From Aequorivita aurantiaca (GTDB lineage: Bacteria; Bacteroidota; Bacteroidia; Flavobacteriales; Flavobacteriaceae), in NCBI RefSeq assembly GCF_030410135.1, contig NZ_JAUGQQ010000002.1, positions 372,001-436,000 on the forward strand: 64,000 nucleotides of DNA, read 5' to 3'. Positions within the stretch are counted from its first letter, which is position 1. Every line of letters starts with the position of its first letter. The position numbers and the translations under genes were made by a program. Below, piece by piece: positions 1 to 9,890 of this stretch. Below the pieces are notes generated by a model. The model saw only the letters and a list, made by a program, of their open reading frames with translations. It was not told where the DNA came from and searched no databases.

Positions 1-1283
1 TTTCCGTTATAGGCAATTCGCCAAATATGGTGAGTCGTATCGTCCGTAACCAACATAGATCCATCTGGCATTGTAACAATCCCCACGGGTCTTCCGCGAA
101 CTTCATCCTTTTTTGGTTCTACAATAAAACCTGTCAAAAAATCTTCTGGTTTTCCACTGGGTTTACCATTTTCAAAAGGTACGAACACCACGCGATAACC
201 GGAAAGGATATCACGATTCCACGACCCGTGCTGCGCTATAAACGCCCCATTTTTATATTTTTCCGGAAAGGAATCCGAAGTATAAAAAACCAGTCCCAAT
301 GACGCTGTGTGCGGTCCCAAATCTACCTCTGGCACAATCGCCTCTTTCAACATAATGGTTGGCGGAATGGGCACACGGGGGTCAAAATGATTGCCCCAAT
401 ATGAATAGGGCCATCCGTAATATCCATTTTCCTTAACCGAAGTCAGATAATCCGGAACAAGATTATCTCCCAATTCATCCCTTTCATTAACGGTGGTCCA
501 TAAAATTTTCGTAGTAGGTTCCCAATCCATCCCTACCGGATTTCTAAGTCCGGAGGCATAAACCCTCAGGTCACTACCATCGGGATTCATTTCGAGAATA
601 TTGGCCTTCATAACCTCATGTTCCATTCCCTTTTCACCAATATTATCACCGCTTCCCACAGCAATATATATTTTGGAGCCATCTTCATTGGCAATTATAT
701 TTCGTGTCCAATGTTGATTTATTTTGCCCGCTGGAAGATTGGCTATTTTCTCACCCATATTTGTAATTTTTGTTTGTCCTTCTTCATATGGAAAACGCAA
801 AATTGCATCTGTATTTGCCACATAAAACCATTTGTCCAAAAGAAGCATCCCGAATGGCTGGTTGAGTCCTTCTTTTTTAGTTAGCAGTGTTTCCCGAACA
901 TCCGGTTTTCCGTCATTATTGGTATCTCTTAAAATAGTTATCACATCAGCGCTTTTCTTTAAATTGTTGGAACCTCCTGCTCCAATTATTGTTGCTCCTA
1001 TTTGCTTCATAACGCTATAATTACTATTGCTTTCAGCAACCAAAACATCTCCATTTGGCAAAACATACATCCAACGCGGGTTTTCGAAATCATTGGCATA
1101 TTTGGTGACCACAAATCCTTCGGGAGCTTTTGGAGTCTCGCCTTCTTTCCAACCAATCACGTTTGAATAATTGGTGACAGATTCCGTTGCGAACGGTTCT
1201 GGCAACTGTTTTTCAGGTGATTCTTGGGAAATAAGATAAAATGGTAAAATGAATATGAGAAAAATAATGTGTGGATATTTCAT
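1..1283 (-). CDS. PQQ-dependent sugar (glucose/sorbosone-type) dehydrogenase, 3' end cut by window
   Basis: The minus-strand frame is open from the ATG at 1283 to the window edge, giving at least 427 residues with no stop, so the C-terminus lies outside. It starts with a hydrophobic signal peptide (MKYPHIIFLIFILPFYLIS), so the protein is exported. The rest has features of the soluble glucose/sorbosone dehydrogenase beta-propeller family: a PRWMYVLPNGDVLVAESN opening, SGLRNPVGMDW, ENGYYGWPYSYWG, then AQHGSWNR and RPVGIVTMPDGSMLVTDD near the end. Known members oxidise sugars in the periplasm with a PQQ cofactor; the substrate here is unknown and family assignment is by motif only. It is divergent from the TonB receptor at 1561 across a 277-bp spacer that holds a weak hairpin near 1379-1405 but no gene. 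Confidence 0.88.
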   Translation of the reverse strand, partial: MKYPHIIFLIFILPFYLISQESPEKQLPEPFATESVTNYSNVIGWKEGETPKAPEGFVVTKYANDFENPRWMYVLPNGDVLVAESNSNYSVMKQIGATIIGAGGSNNLKKSADVITILRDTNNDGKPDVRETLLTKKEGLNQPFGMLLLDKWFYVANTDAILRFPYEEGQTKITNMGEKIANLPAGKINQHWTRNIIANEDGSKIYIAVGSGDNIGEKGMEHEVMKANILEMNPDGSDLRVYASGLRNPVGMDWEPTTKILWTTVNERDELGDNLVPDYLTSVKENGYYGWPYSYWGNHFDPRVPIPPTIMLKEAIVPEVDLGPHTASLGLVFYTSDSFPEKYKNGAFIAQHGSWNRDILSGYRVVFVPFENGKPSGKPEDFLTGFIVEPKKDEVRGRPVGIVTMPDGSMLVTDDTTHHIWRIAYNG

Positions 1284-1560
1284 AATAAAACGTCGTTATG
1301 GTTAACAAATATTGAAGAATAAAAATATTGCTTTGCCCTAAAATTTTCTCTTAAGAAATTGTTATACTATTGAAAACGAAGATTTTTCATTCAGAAATGA
1401 ATCTTCAAAAAAATGGGAAAACACTCGCGTCCGTTAAAAAATCTGTAAACTTTGTAGTTACACTCTACAATCCCCTCGTTAATTTCTAATTTTAAAATGA
1501 AGAATACTTCCAAGGACATTTTCAAATAATGTGGGAAGGTTCATTGCTAATCTTAATTGA

Positions 1561-3873
1561 ATGCGAATGGAATATAATTTACTAAAGGCAGCGTGGTTGG
1601 TACCTTGCGTTGCTCTTTTCAATATGTTGAATGCACAAGAAATTGAGGGCTATGTTTATTCCGCGACAAATATTCCCTTAGCCGGAGTTTCAGTGTATTT
1701 CCAAACCGAAAAAGTAACTCTTACCGATGAAAATGGAACCTTTTATCTTCCCGAAATTTACAAACTCCCCATTGGTTTACAGCTAGAACATCCCGATTAT
1801 TATATTGCCGAAGTGGTCATGACATCACAGAACAACTCCTTCAAACTAACGCCAATGTCCAAAAATGAAAATTTGGATGCAATATTTCTTTCATCGCAGT
1901 CCCAAATACGGAATACGGGCATGGGCGATGGATTAATTATTCCAACAGAAATAATAACGGCAACAAAGTTAAATGCCTACAGCCCAATTGATGTAGTATC
2001 TGCCATTAATGAAACACCGGGCGTATATATTCAAAGTGGAGCTATCAATACGAACCGCATAACTATTCGCGGAGTGGGTTCACGCACGCTTTACGGAACA
2101 AATAAAGTTCGAGCGTATTTTAATGGATTTCCGGTCACAAACGGTGTGGGCGAAACAGCAATTGACGTTTTTGATCCTGAAAATATTGCGTTAATCGAAA
2201 TTATAAAAGGTCCAAAATCCACCCAATATGGAACCAATTTGGGCGGAACGCTGCTGCTTAACACGAAAGAAGCCCCAACAAACGGCTTCTTTGTGAATAC
2301 CAATTTCACGGTTGGTTCCTTTGGCTTGCTAAAAAATATGGTTTCAACCGCAACTTCCACGGAAAAATTCTCTTTAAATGTGAATTATGACTATTTGAAA
2401 ACCAATGGTTTTCGGGAGAACAACAAATATGAACGCAGCACCTTACTTCTTACCTCAAAGTATAAGTTGAACTCCAAAAATGAAATTTCAATTTTAATGA
2501 ATTATATTGATTATTGGGCACAAATTCCAAGTTCCATTAGTAAATCCGATTTTGATGATAACCCTTCCCAGGCTGCATTTACGTGGAAGGAAGCCCGAGG
2601 TTATGAAGCTAACAAACAACTGTGGACAGGTTTAAGTTTTGCCCATTCCTTTTCCAAAAACTTTGGCAATACCACCAGTTTATTCTATAGTTATTTGGAT
2701 CATTACGAACCGCGGCCATTCAATATTCTGGATGAGTTTACAAATAGTTTTGGCGGTCGAACGGTTTTTACCAATGACTTTAAATTTCGAAAACAAGCAA
2801 TTCAACTAACTTTTGGAGGAGAATTGTACCAAGACGAATATCATTGGAATACCATCGAAAATCTTTATGAGCAAAACAACGGGAACGGAAGTCTGGAAGG
2901 AAATATACTAAGTGCCAATTTTGAAAAAAGAAAAAATTTGAATCTTTTTGCAACCATCACCATTCCCTTTACCAATAAATTAAAAGGACAATTTGGGCTG
3001 AATTTCAATACAACACAATATAGTTTTATTGATGAATTCAACGAAGGCGAGGCGAATAAAACAGCGGATCGTGATTTCAATCCTATTTGGGCTCCAAATG
3101 TAAATCTGCTTTATCAATTTTCTGAAAATCTGAACGCATTTTTCAATTTCAGCCGTGGCTTTAATTATCCGTCAATTGAGGAAACCTTGACGCCCGATGG
3201 CATTATAAATCCTGAATTAGGCCCCGAAAAAGGGTACAATTATGAAATAGGCAGCAAGCTTTTGCTTTTAAATAAAAAACTGCATTTTCAAGTTAATGCT
3301 TATCTATTGGATATTGATGATTTATTGGTTGCCCAACGCACCGGGAATGATCAATATATTGGAAGAAATGCCGGAAAAACAGAGCATAAAGGAATTGAGT
3401 TGCAGCTCTCTTTCCTTCAGCCCATAAATGGTTTTGGGTATATTTCTCCTTATTTCAATGCCGAGTTTTCCGATCATAAATTTGTTGATTTCATTGATGG
3501 CGATTCTGATTTTTCTGAAAATCAACTAACTGGCGTTCCCGATAAAAAATTCAGCGGGGGTATTAATTTTGGGTATAAAAATTTAGTCTTAAACACAAAT
3601 TTTCTGGACATCGGCGAAGTTCCATTGAATGATGCAAACGCAATCTATTCTGAAAAATATTCAGTGTTCAATGCCAAAGTTGCTTATACATCAGAGATTT
3701 CCCGTGTATTTGCCGTTGAGATAAATGCGGGCATCAATAATTTTACGGATGAAAAATATGCCGCTTCTGTTTTAATAAATGCTACAGGTTTTGGCAATTC
3801 TGAACCCCGTTATTTTTATCCGGGAATGCCAAGAAATTGGTTCGGCGGTATAAAATTGAAATTTAATTTCTGA
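1561..3873 (+). CDS. TonB-dependent outer-membrane receptor with N-terminal carboxypeptidase-regulatory-like domain
   Basis: The 770-residue protein has a signal peptide (about residues 1-25), then a CarboxypepD_reg-like beta-sandwich (about 26-105, including NIPLAGVSVYF), a plug domain (about 130-245, with TPGVYIQSG and IKGPKSTQYGTNLGGTLLLNT) and a 22-strand-type barrel ending in phenylalanine (KLKFNF). The plug and barrel resemble FecA-like siderophore or metal receptors (NFSRGFNYPSIEETLTPDG, NLFATITIPF). It should import a scarce ligand across the outer membrane using TonB energy. No SusD-like partner is adjacent, so a polysaccharide-utilisation role is unlikely; iron or metal chelate is an inference. 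A second in-frame ATG two codons later (1567) could be the real start. Confidence 0.92.
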   Translation: MRMEYNLLKAAWLVPCVALFNMLNAQEIEGYVYSATNIPLAGVSVYFQTEKVTLTDENGTFYLPEIYKLPIGLQLEHPDYYIAEVVMTSQNNSFKLTPMSKNENLDAIFLSSQSQIRNTGMGDGLIIPTEIITATKLNAYSPIDVVSAINETPGVYIQSGAINTNRITIRGVGSRTLYGTNKVRAYFNGFPVTNGVGETAIDVFDPENIALIEIIKGPKSTQYGTNLGGTLLLNTKEAPTNGFFVNTNFTVGSFGLLKNMVSTATSTEKFSLNVNYDYLKTNGFRENNKYERSTLLLTSKYKLNSKNEISILMNYIDYWAQIPSSISKSDFDDNPSQAAFTWKEARGYEANKQLWTGLSFAHSFSKNFGNTTSLFYSYLDHYEPRPFNILDEFTNSFGGRTVFTNDFKFRKQAIQLTFGGELYQDEYHWNTIENLYEQNNGNGSLEGNILSANFEKRKNLNLFATITIPFTNKLKGQFGLNFNTTQYSFIDEFNEGEANKTADRDFNPIWAPNVNLLYQFSENLNAFFNFSRGFNYPSIEETLTPDGIINPELGPEKGYNYEIGSKLLLLNKKLHFQVNAYLLDIDDLLVAQRTGNDQYIGRNAGKTEHKGIELQLSFLQPINGFGYISPYFNAEFSDHKFVDFIDGDSDFSENQLTGVPDKKFSGGINFGYKNLVLNTNFLDIGEVPLNDANAIYSEKYSVFNAKVAYTSEISRVFAVEINAGINNFTDEKYAASVLINATGFGNSEPRYFYPGMPRNWFGGIKLKFNF

Positions 3874-3975
3874 AAAAGGAATAAGGAATTTAGAATATTA
3901 AAATGGCCGGTATGATATTTTGATATATTTTTAAATACTTTCCGCAGATATAACAAAGTCCGTAATCCTAAAATC

Positions 3976-5907
3976 ATGAGCAACTATCATATTAAAAATT
4001 TAGAGGAATATTTTCAGGTTTATAGAAAATCGGTACGCGATCCCGAAAATTTCTGGGAAGAAATTGCGGAAGAAAACTTCTTATGGCGAAAACGCTGGGA
4101 TAAAGTAGTGGAATATGATTTTTCCAAGCCGGAAATTTCTTGGTTTAAAGGCGCAAAATTGAACATAACCGAAAATTGCATTGACAGACATTTATACACG
4201 CACGGCAACAAAACTGCCATAATCTTTGAACCCAATGAACCTTCACAACCGGCGGAAAATATAACCTACCAACAACTTCATGAGCGGGTGTGCATTTTTG
4301 CAAATGTACTGAAACAGCAAGGCATACGTACGGGTGACCGGGTGTGTATATATTTACCAATGATCCCAGAACTGGCAATTTCAATATTGGCCTGCGCTCG
4401 CATTGGGGCAATACATTCCGTTGTATTTGCTGGATTTTCTTCCACCGCACTGCACACGCGAATTAATGATTCCGATTGTAAAATGGTTATAACCAGTGAT
4501 GGCTCCTATCGCGGTGGAAAGACAATCGATCTCAAAAGTATTGTGGATGAGGCCTTGGAATCCTGTCCAAATGTGGAAAAAGTGTTGGTTGTGAAGCGTA
4601 TCAATAGTGAAGTTAAAATGAAACCCAATCGCGATGTGTGGCTGCAACCATTATTGGATTCGGCCCCGATTGATTGCCCGCCCGTATTGATGGATGCCGA
4701 GGATCCGCTTTTCATTCTCTACACTTCGGGAAGCACTGGAAAACCTAAGGGTATGGTTCATACCACCGCAGGTTATATGGTTTATACCGCATATACCTTT
4801 AAAAACGTTTTTCAATATCGTGAAAACGATGTGTTTTGGTGCACGGCAGATATCGGTTGGATTACCGGCCACAGTTATATTCTTTATGGTCCGTTGGCTA
4901 ATGGTGCAACTACGGTGATGTTTGAAGGAATTCCCTCTTACCCGGATTTTGGGCGGTTTTGGGAAGTTATCCAAAAACATAAAGTGAATCAATTTTATAC
5001 GGCGCCAACGGCAATTCGGGCATTGGCAAAGGAACGTTTGGATTTTTCCGCAGAATATGATTTGTCATCCCTGAAAATTTTGGGCAGTGTGGGCGAACCC
5101 ATTAATGAAGAGGCCTGGCATTGGTATAATGATAATATCGGAAAAAAAAATTGTCCAATTGTTGATACTTGGTGGCAAACTGAAACTGGAGGAATCATGA
5201 TTTCGCCCATTCCCTATTCCACGCCCACCATTCCCACTTATGCCACATTACCCCTGCCTGGCATACAACCTGCACTTATGGATGAAAACGGCAATGAACT
5301 GAAAGGAAATTTGGTGAGTGGCAGATTGTGCATAAAATATCCTTGGCCTGGAATGGCACGCACCATATGGGGAAATCACGATCGATTTCGCGAAACCTAT
5401 TTTTCAACCTTTAAAAACACTTATTTTTCCGGTGATGGCGCACTTCGGGACAGTACTGGATACTATCGAATTACGGGCCGGGTGGATGATGTTGTTATTG
5501 TTTCTGGCCACAATTTGGGCACTGCGCCTATTGAGGATGCAATCAATGAACATCCAGCTGTGGCGGAAAGCGCAATTGTTGGTTTTCCTCACGATGTGAA
5601 GGGAAAGGCGCTTTATGGCTTTGTAATTTTAAAGGAAACAGGTGAAGGACGTCTGCAGGAAAATCTTCGTAAAGAAATTAACCAAATAATTACCGAGCAT
5701 ATTGGTCCGATTGCAAAATTGGATAAAATCCAGTTTGTAACAGGACTTCCAAAAACGCGAAGCGGTAAAATTATGCGCCGTATTCTGCGCAAGATTGCGG
5801 AAAATGATACTAGCAATCTTGGCGATATTTCTACATTATTAAATCCAGAATGTGTGGAGGAGATTATTGAAGGTTCGATTCAAATTCAATCTTTAAACCC
5901 ACAGTAA
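3976..5907 (+). CDS. acs: Acetyl-CoA synthetase (acetate-CoA ligase)
   Basis: This 643-residue enzyme is full length for AMP-forming acetyl-CoA synthetase, which converts acetate, ATP and CoA into acetyl-CoA via acetyl-AMP. The AMP-binding P-loop YTSGSTGKPKGM lies near residue 249, the WWQTETGG motif near 399, the GRVDDVVIVSGHNLGTAPIE hinge region near 500, and the C-terminal SGKIMRR lysine (about residue 598), which in characterised homologues is the catalytic and acetylation-controlled residue. The N-terminal DUF3448-like cap (EEYFQVYRKSVRDPENFWEEIA) also fits Acs rather than a general acyl-CoA ligase. It stands alone, 102 bp after the TonB receptor. Propionyl-CoA synthetase is the main alternative, but the ACS motif set is classical. 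Confidence 0.95.
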   Translation: MSNYHIKNLEEYFQVYRKSVRDPENFWEEIAEENFLWRKRWDKVVEYDFSKPEISWFKGAKLNITENCIDRHLYTHGNKTAIIFEPNEPSQPAENITYQQLHERVCIFANVLKQQGIRTGDRVCIYLPMIPELAISILACARIGAIHSVVFAGFSSTALHTRINDSDCKMVITSDGSYRGGKTIDLKSIVDEALESCPNVEKVLVVKRINSEVKMKPNRDVWLQPLLDSAPIDCPPVLMDAEDPLFILYTSGSTGKPKGMVHTTAGYMVYTAYTFKNVFQYRENDVFWCTADIGWITGHSYILYGPLANGATTVMFEGIPSYPDFGRFWEVIQKHKVNQFYTAPTAIRALAKERLDFSAEYDLSSLKILGSVGEPINEEAWHWYNDNIGKKNCPIVDTWWQTETGGIMISPIPYSTPTIPTYATLPLPGIQPALMDENGNELKGNLVSGRLCIKYPWPGMARTIWGNHDRFRETYFSTFKNTYFSGDGALRDSTGYYRITGRVDDVVIVSGHNLGTAPIEDAINEHPAVAESAIVGFPHDVKGKALYGFVILKETGEGRLQENLRKEINQIITEHIGPIAKLDKIQFVTGLPKTRSGKIMRRILRKIAENDTSNLGDISTLLNPECVEEIIEGSIQIQSLNPQ

Positions 5908-6024
5908 GCCCCTTGACCAAACGGATTGAGCTAAAGTTATTTTTTATTTTATTATAAATATAAGCTTCAAACCTTTATCTTTAAACGGCGTTGTCATCGT
6001 TAACAAACCTCAACCTCCCCTTCT

Positions 6025-6201
6025 ATGTTTTGGACATTCCTCCTTCTATTTTTAACAATTGTTGCCGCCATTCTTGGTTTTTTGGGATTGGGATTTGGGC
6101 AAATTGAGCCTGCTAAATCGGCTGTGTTTGTTTTAGGACCTCTGTTAATACTTTCGTTTATATTGGAACGACGCAAAAAGCGCAAAAAATATTTTGAGTA
6201 A
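6025..6201 (+). CDS. Small membrane protein, 58 aa, YtjA/DUF1328-like
   Basis: A 58-residue frame starts with MFWTFLLLFLTIVAAILGFL and ends with a strongly basic tail (ERRKKRKKYFE). It has two hydrophobic segments (about residues 2-24 and 33-47) separated by GQIEPAKSA. The layout (aromatic start, IVAAILGFLGL, a short polar turn, a second helix, basic tail) resembles the small UPF0391/YtjA membrane proteins, whose function is unknown. The family call is by pattern and not certain. It is a lone gene between acs and an AraC regulator, with no clear ribosome binding site, as is usual in this window. Confidence 0.6.
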   Translation: MFWTFLLLFLTIVAAILGFLGLGFGQIEPAKSAVFVLGPLLILSFILERRKKRKKYFE

Positions 6202-6390
6202 AAACTTTCATCAATATATTTTTTATAGTTCGAAAAATTTTCATTGTTTCGCCGATTGCTTTTTTTTAATTTCAACTAGGGGAATGATGGTTTAATCCGC
6301 CCTTTAATTCCGTTAGTTTAATAATTCTTTCATGATTGTTAATTTAATTACTTTCAGAATAGTAATTTGGCCCAATAAACAACCTATATA

Positions 6391-7410
6391 ATGAACTCCA
6401 TACAAGTTATTTCACTCCCCCTAAAGGATGTAATAAGGGATATTGCCAAAATTTTTGATATTTCTTATACAGAAAATTGCGGCGAATATTTATTGGAACT
6501 GCCCTCACGGGTAGGAAAAGGAACCATACGGGGTATTAATTTTGAAGGCGGTTTGGGACTTATCCAATATGACTGCCTTTTTAAGGAAGATCTCGAAATC
6601 CACTTTATAGTGAATAACGTCCATCCCTTAAAATTTCTTTACACTGCAGAAGGAATTCTATTTCACCGTTTTGAAAACCAGGCAAACCTACAGCCAATTG
6701 AACAATATCAAAATGCCATTGTAGCCAGTAGCAATCAGAATGGACATGTTTTATTCTTTAAGGCAAATCAAAAAATAACCGTTAACAGTCTAGAAATCGA
6801 AAGGGAAAAATTCCAATCCAAAATGGCTTGCGACATAAATAGCCTTGACGATGAACTTGAACAACTTTTTAAAGATATTAAGGCGAAGAAAGCTTTTTAT
6901 TATAACGGAAATTATAGTCTTGCCATAGCTGATATATTGACTGCCATGCATGAATTTATTAGCGAAAATTTCACGCGCAAATTGTTTTTGGAAGGAATGG
7001 CCTATCAAATTTTGACACAGCAAATATTGCAATACCAAGATGATAAAAAGGATGAGGGTAATCGGACACTCTTACGTTCTTCAGAATTAAAGCAAATAAA
7101 TTATATATCCGGCCTTATTGAAAGCAATATTTCTGACATTCCAACCGTAGAAAATTTGGCAAGGGAATCCGGATTAAACGTGAACAAACTGCAAGAAGGA
7201 TTTAAAAAGCTTTATGGAACAACGGTCAACAATTATGTGCAGAAAGTGAGGCTGGATGCCGCATATAGTTTGTTGACGAAAACAGATTTGAGTATTTCTG
7301 AAATAGTTATTGCTATCGGGTTAAGCAGCAAGAGTTATTTTTCAAAAATTTTTAGGGAAAAATACGGCATATCGCCATCGGATTTTAGGAAGAAACAAAG
7401 GGATAAATAA
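6391..7410 (+). CDS. AraC-family transcriptional regulator
   Basis: The 339-residue protein ends in an AraC-type double helix-turn-helix domain (about residues 240-335), visible as VENLARESGLNVNKLQEGFKK for the first helix-turn-helix and SISEIVIAIGLSSKSYFSK for the second, followed by the typical FREKYGISPSDFR end. The N-terminal 230 residues have no recognisable cupin or sensor motif and would carry ligand or signal recognition. It is flanked by the 58-aa membrane protein upstream and a hairpin terminator just downstream, so it is transcribed alone. Its target is not evident from the neighbours. Confidence 0.92.
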   Translation: MNSIQVISLPLKDVIRDIAKIFDISYTENCGEYLLELPSRVGKGTIRGINFEGGLGLIQYDCLFKEDLEIHFIVNNVHPLKFLYTAEGILFHRFENQANLQPIEQYQNAIVASSNQNGHVLFFKANQKITVNSLEIEREKFQSKMACDINSLDDELEQLFKDIKAKKAFYYNGNYSLAIADILTAMHEFISENFTRKLFLEGMAYQILTQQILQYQDDKKDEGNRTLLRSSELKQINYISGLIESNISDIPTVENLARESGLNVNKLQEGFKKLYGTTVNNYVQKVRLDAAYSLLTKTDLSISEIVIAIGLSSKSYFSKIFREKYGISPSDFRKKQRDK

Positions 7411-7411
7411 A

Positions 7412-7446
7412 AAAACTCCAGTGAAAATTTTCATCTGGAGCTTTTT
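7412..7446 (+). terminator. Rho-independent terminator after AraC gene
   Basis: CTCCAG (7416-7421) pairs with CTGGAG (7435-7440) around a further self-complementary TGAAAATTTTCA core, and a T-run follows. It begins immediately after the AraC stop codon. Confidence 0.75.
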
Positions 7447-7605
7447 CTTCTTCATAGCAGCTTTTACAAGTGCTAATGTACGCACACTTCTTGTTTAATC
7501 TTAACTGTAATGATTGTATCATTAACCCAAATCCCTTATATGTGAAATAATTGTTGAGGAAAGTAAAGAGGTTTTTAAAAAAGTTGTTAATTTTTTTACA
7601 TCTTA

Positions 7606-7917
7606 TCATTCCTTCCAATTTTCTATTTCTTTTTTAAGATCCGTGCCCGATTTGCCAGTTCTTTCCTCAAGATTTTTCAGGGTATCGGAAAATGAATTTT
7701 CCTTCATTTCACTTGAGGACACATCTAAATTATATTTCTTATTAAAATTGGATGCTATTTTCTTCCATTTTTTTTCCAAATAATCGTCATCGTTAGCAGT
7801 GTTTTCCACCTCCTCTTTGGCGCCAGCATTGGTGTAACTCTTTTCGTTTGGCTCATTATGCTGCGCTCTTTGCGGGCCTCTCCCAACACTATGTTTAGGA
7901 TTTACTTCTTTACTCAT
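7606..7917 (-). CDS. Hypothetical hydrophilic protein, 103 aa
   Basis: I do not recognise a family. The protein is highly charged and has no signal peptide or membrane segment. The first 45 residues are low in hydrophobics and probably disordered (many N, E, G, R and H). The second half (about 46-103) looks helical, with DYLEKKWKKIASNFNKKYNLD and a possible coiled segment DTLKNLEERTGKSGTDLKKEIENW. The composition recalls small stress or general-stress proteins of flavobacteria, but this is only a resemblance. It is a single gene between a regulator and a long non-coding stretch; its upstream region is the 505-bp gap. Confidence 0.6.
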   Translation of the reverse strand: MSKEVNPKHSVGRGPQRAQHNEPNEKSYTNAGAKEEVENTANDDDYLEKKWKKIASNFNKKYNLDVSSSEMKENSFSDTLKNLEERTGKSGTDLKKEIENWKE

Positions 7918-8394
7918 AACAATAATTTTTTTAAACTGTTAATAATCAATTGAATGTGTTACGGAGCATTTTTTTCAATACATTTACAAATCCGCTATTT
8001 TTTATATCCCCACAATCAGAAACCTCTTTCTCATTGTGATGATTAAGGGGTTTCGCTGTATTCTATAACTTCGTTAATTTCCATAAATCTATATTTCATT
8101 CTTCTTCCTCTTCAGGATTTGGCTGGTTTTGCGGCGTGTTTTGAGGTTTTCTTTATTTGTTTTTCTTGCTTCTGCGAATTACGCTGATGATTTTAATTCG
8201 GTGTGCTGTTTCTAAAATTATTCCTTATTTTATAATTGTTCGTACAACTAAATCTTAATATAATTTTTCGTAGTGAAGTTTTAACCAACTATTGGCTGAT
8301 TTATTGCGGGTATTGGGATCCATTTAACTTTTGTATTCAATATTATTTTCACTTTAATAAAGTTACCGTATCTGCTTTACTCGTTGTGGTTTTG
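7918..8394. other. About 480-bp stretch without a recognisable gene
   Basis: This is the longest gene-free stretch in the window. No intact frame of credible composition is visible on either strand. On the minus strand, about 8215-8099, short stretches in different frames have coding-like composition (QNTPQNQPNPEEEE before a stop in one frame, KQIKKTSKHAAKPAKS in another), which could be the remains of a decayed Q/N-rich small gene. A weak inverted repeat CACAAT/ATTGTG lies near 8010-8038. The right end holds the purB promoter. Confidence 0.5.
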
Positions 8395-8402
8395 TATCTT
8401 TG
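8395..8402 (+). promoter_or_regulatory. Promoter -7 element for purB
   Basis: TATCTTTG matches the Bacteroidota -7 consensus TAnnTTTG and lies 20 bp before the purB ATG. I do not see a good TTTG -33 element at the usual spacing. Confidence 0.5.
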
Positions 8403-8422
8403 GGGTTTTTAATTTTTAAGCC

Positions 8423-9766
8423 ATGTACACCAATGCTTTACAAGCCATATCGCCTATAGATGGCCGTTATGCATCGAAAACTGAAAGTTTAATTCCTTTT
8501 TTTTCTGAAGAAGCGCTTATCCGATATCGGGTGCAGGTGGAAATTGAATATTTTATTGCCTTGGTTGAACTAGAGTTGCCGCAATTAATAATGTTTGATA
8601 AGGATCACTTCCAATCGTTGCGCAACATCTATTTGGAATTTTCAGTTCAAGACGCAATCAAGGTAAAGGAAACCGAAAAGATTACCAATCATGATGTCAA
8701 AGCTGTTGAATATTTCATTAAAGAAAAATTCGACGCACTAAAACTTCAGAAGTATAAAGAATTTATACATTTTGGACTTACTTCGCAAGATATAAACAAC
8801 ACGGCAATCCCCCTTTCATTAAAAGATGCAGTAAACGAAGTTTACGTTCCACTTTTGTTGGAATTAAAAAATAAGCTAAAAGCTCTTTCGGAAGGTTGGG
8901 CACATGTTTCAATGCTGGCCCGTACACATGGCCAGCCCGCCTCACCAACCCGATTAGGGAAAGAAATTGAGGTTTTTGTGGTGCGCATTGAGGAACAATT
9001 CAATTTAATGAATGATATTAAAAGTGCCGCCAAATTTGGAGGTGCAACGGGAAACTTCAATGCCCATAAAGTTGCTTATCCAAACATTGACTGGCGTGCA
9101 TTTGGGAAAAAATTTGTTCAGGATACGCTGGGACTTCACCACTCCTTCCCTACCACACAGATTGAACATTACGACCATATGGCTGCTCTATTCGATTGTT
9201 TTAAAAGAATAAACAACATTTTGATTGATTTAGATCGGGATATTTGGACTTATGTTTCAATGGATTATTTCAAACAAAAAATTAAAGATGGCGAGGTAGG
9301 CTCAAGCGCAATGCCCCACAAGGTAAACCCGATAGATTTTGAAAATAGTGAGGGTAATTTAGGAATTGCGAATGCTATATTTGAACATCTATCCGGTAAA
9401 CTTCCCATTAGCAGATTGCAACGAGACCTTACGGATAGCACGGTTTTACGAAACATTGGTGTTCCCATTGGCCATACCATTATTGCTTTCCATTCCACAA
9501 TAAAAGGTTTGAACAAATTACTGTTGAACGAAGTAAAATTTGCGGAAGATCTTGAGAATAATTGGGCGGTAGTTGCAGAGGCAATCCAAACCATTTTGCG
9601 TCGTGAAGGTTATCCAAATCCCTATGAAGCGTTGAAAGGATTAACCCGAACGAATGCACGGATTGACCAAAACTCCATATCCAATTTTATTGAAACCCTC
9701 GAGGTTCCCGAAAGTGTGAAGGATGAAATGAGAGCAGTAACTCCCGGAAATTATACAGGCATATAG
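8423..9766 (+). CDS. purB: Adenylosuccinate lyase
   Basis: The 447-residue protein is a member of the fumarase/aspartase superfamily. It catalyses two fumarate-releasing steps in purine synthesis: SAICAR to AICAR, and adenylosuccinate to AMP. The superfamily signature GSSAMPHKVNPIDFENSEGN is at about residues 293-312, and TSQDINNTA and ARTHGQPASPTRLGKE mark the other two active-site segments. Length and the opening ISPIDGRYASKT fit the longer E. coli-like PurB type. It has its own promoter and terminator and is convergent with the DUF4252/sigma operon. Confidence 0.97.
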   Translation: MYTNALQAISPIDGRYASKTESLIPFFSEEALIRYRVQVEIEYFIALVELELPQLIMFDKDHFQSLRNIYLEFSVQDAIKVKETEKITNHDVKAVEYFIKEKFDALKLQKYKEFIHFGLTSQDINNTAIPLSLKDAVNEVYVPLLLELKNKLKALSEGWAHVSMLARTHGQPASPTRLGKEIEVFVVRIEEQFNLMNDIKSAAKFGGATGNFNAHKVAYPNIDWRAFGKKFVQDTLGLHHSFPTTQIEHYDHMAALFDCFKRINNILIDLDRDIWTYVSMDYFKQKIKDGEVGSSAMPHKVNPIDFENSEGNLGIANAIFEHLSGKLPISRLQRDLTDSTVLRNIGVPIGHTIIAFHSTIKGLNKLLLNEVKFAEDLENNWAVVAEAIQTILRREGYPNPYEALKGLTRTNARIDQNSISNFIETLEVPESVKDEMRAVTPGNYTGI

Positions 9767-9840
9767 AAAATAAAAATTATAAGAACAATAACTTCGACCA
9801 TTGATGTGGATTATTTCCGCGTTTATAAAATAAAAAAACA

Positions 9841-9874
9841 AGGCTTCTTTCCTGACCGAAGAAGCCTTTTTTTT
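9841..9874. terminator. Bidirectional terminator between purB and the DUF4252 operon
   Basis: AGGCTTCTT (9841-9849) pairs with AAGAAGCCT (9859-9867), with A-rich flank on the left and a T8 run on the right. It can serve purB on the plus strand and the converging sigma-factor operon on the minus strand. Confidence 0.85.
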
Positions 9875-9890
9875 AATGCTTATATACAAC

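Noticed and set aside
618-1020. Plus-strand frames of 62-91 residues under the sugar dehydrogenase gene
   Set aside because: They are shadows of the minus-strand dehydrogenase frame, which has clear family motifs and signal peptide.
4145-5210. Several minus-strand frames inside acs
   Set aside because: The acs frame has all family motifs; the opposite-strand frames are by-products of its codon use.
7385-7618. Minus-strand 77-residue frame overlapping the end of the AraC gene
   Set aside because: It lies over the AraC end and the terminator and has no coding-like composition.
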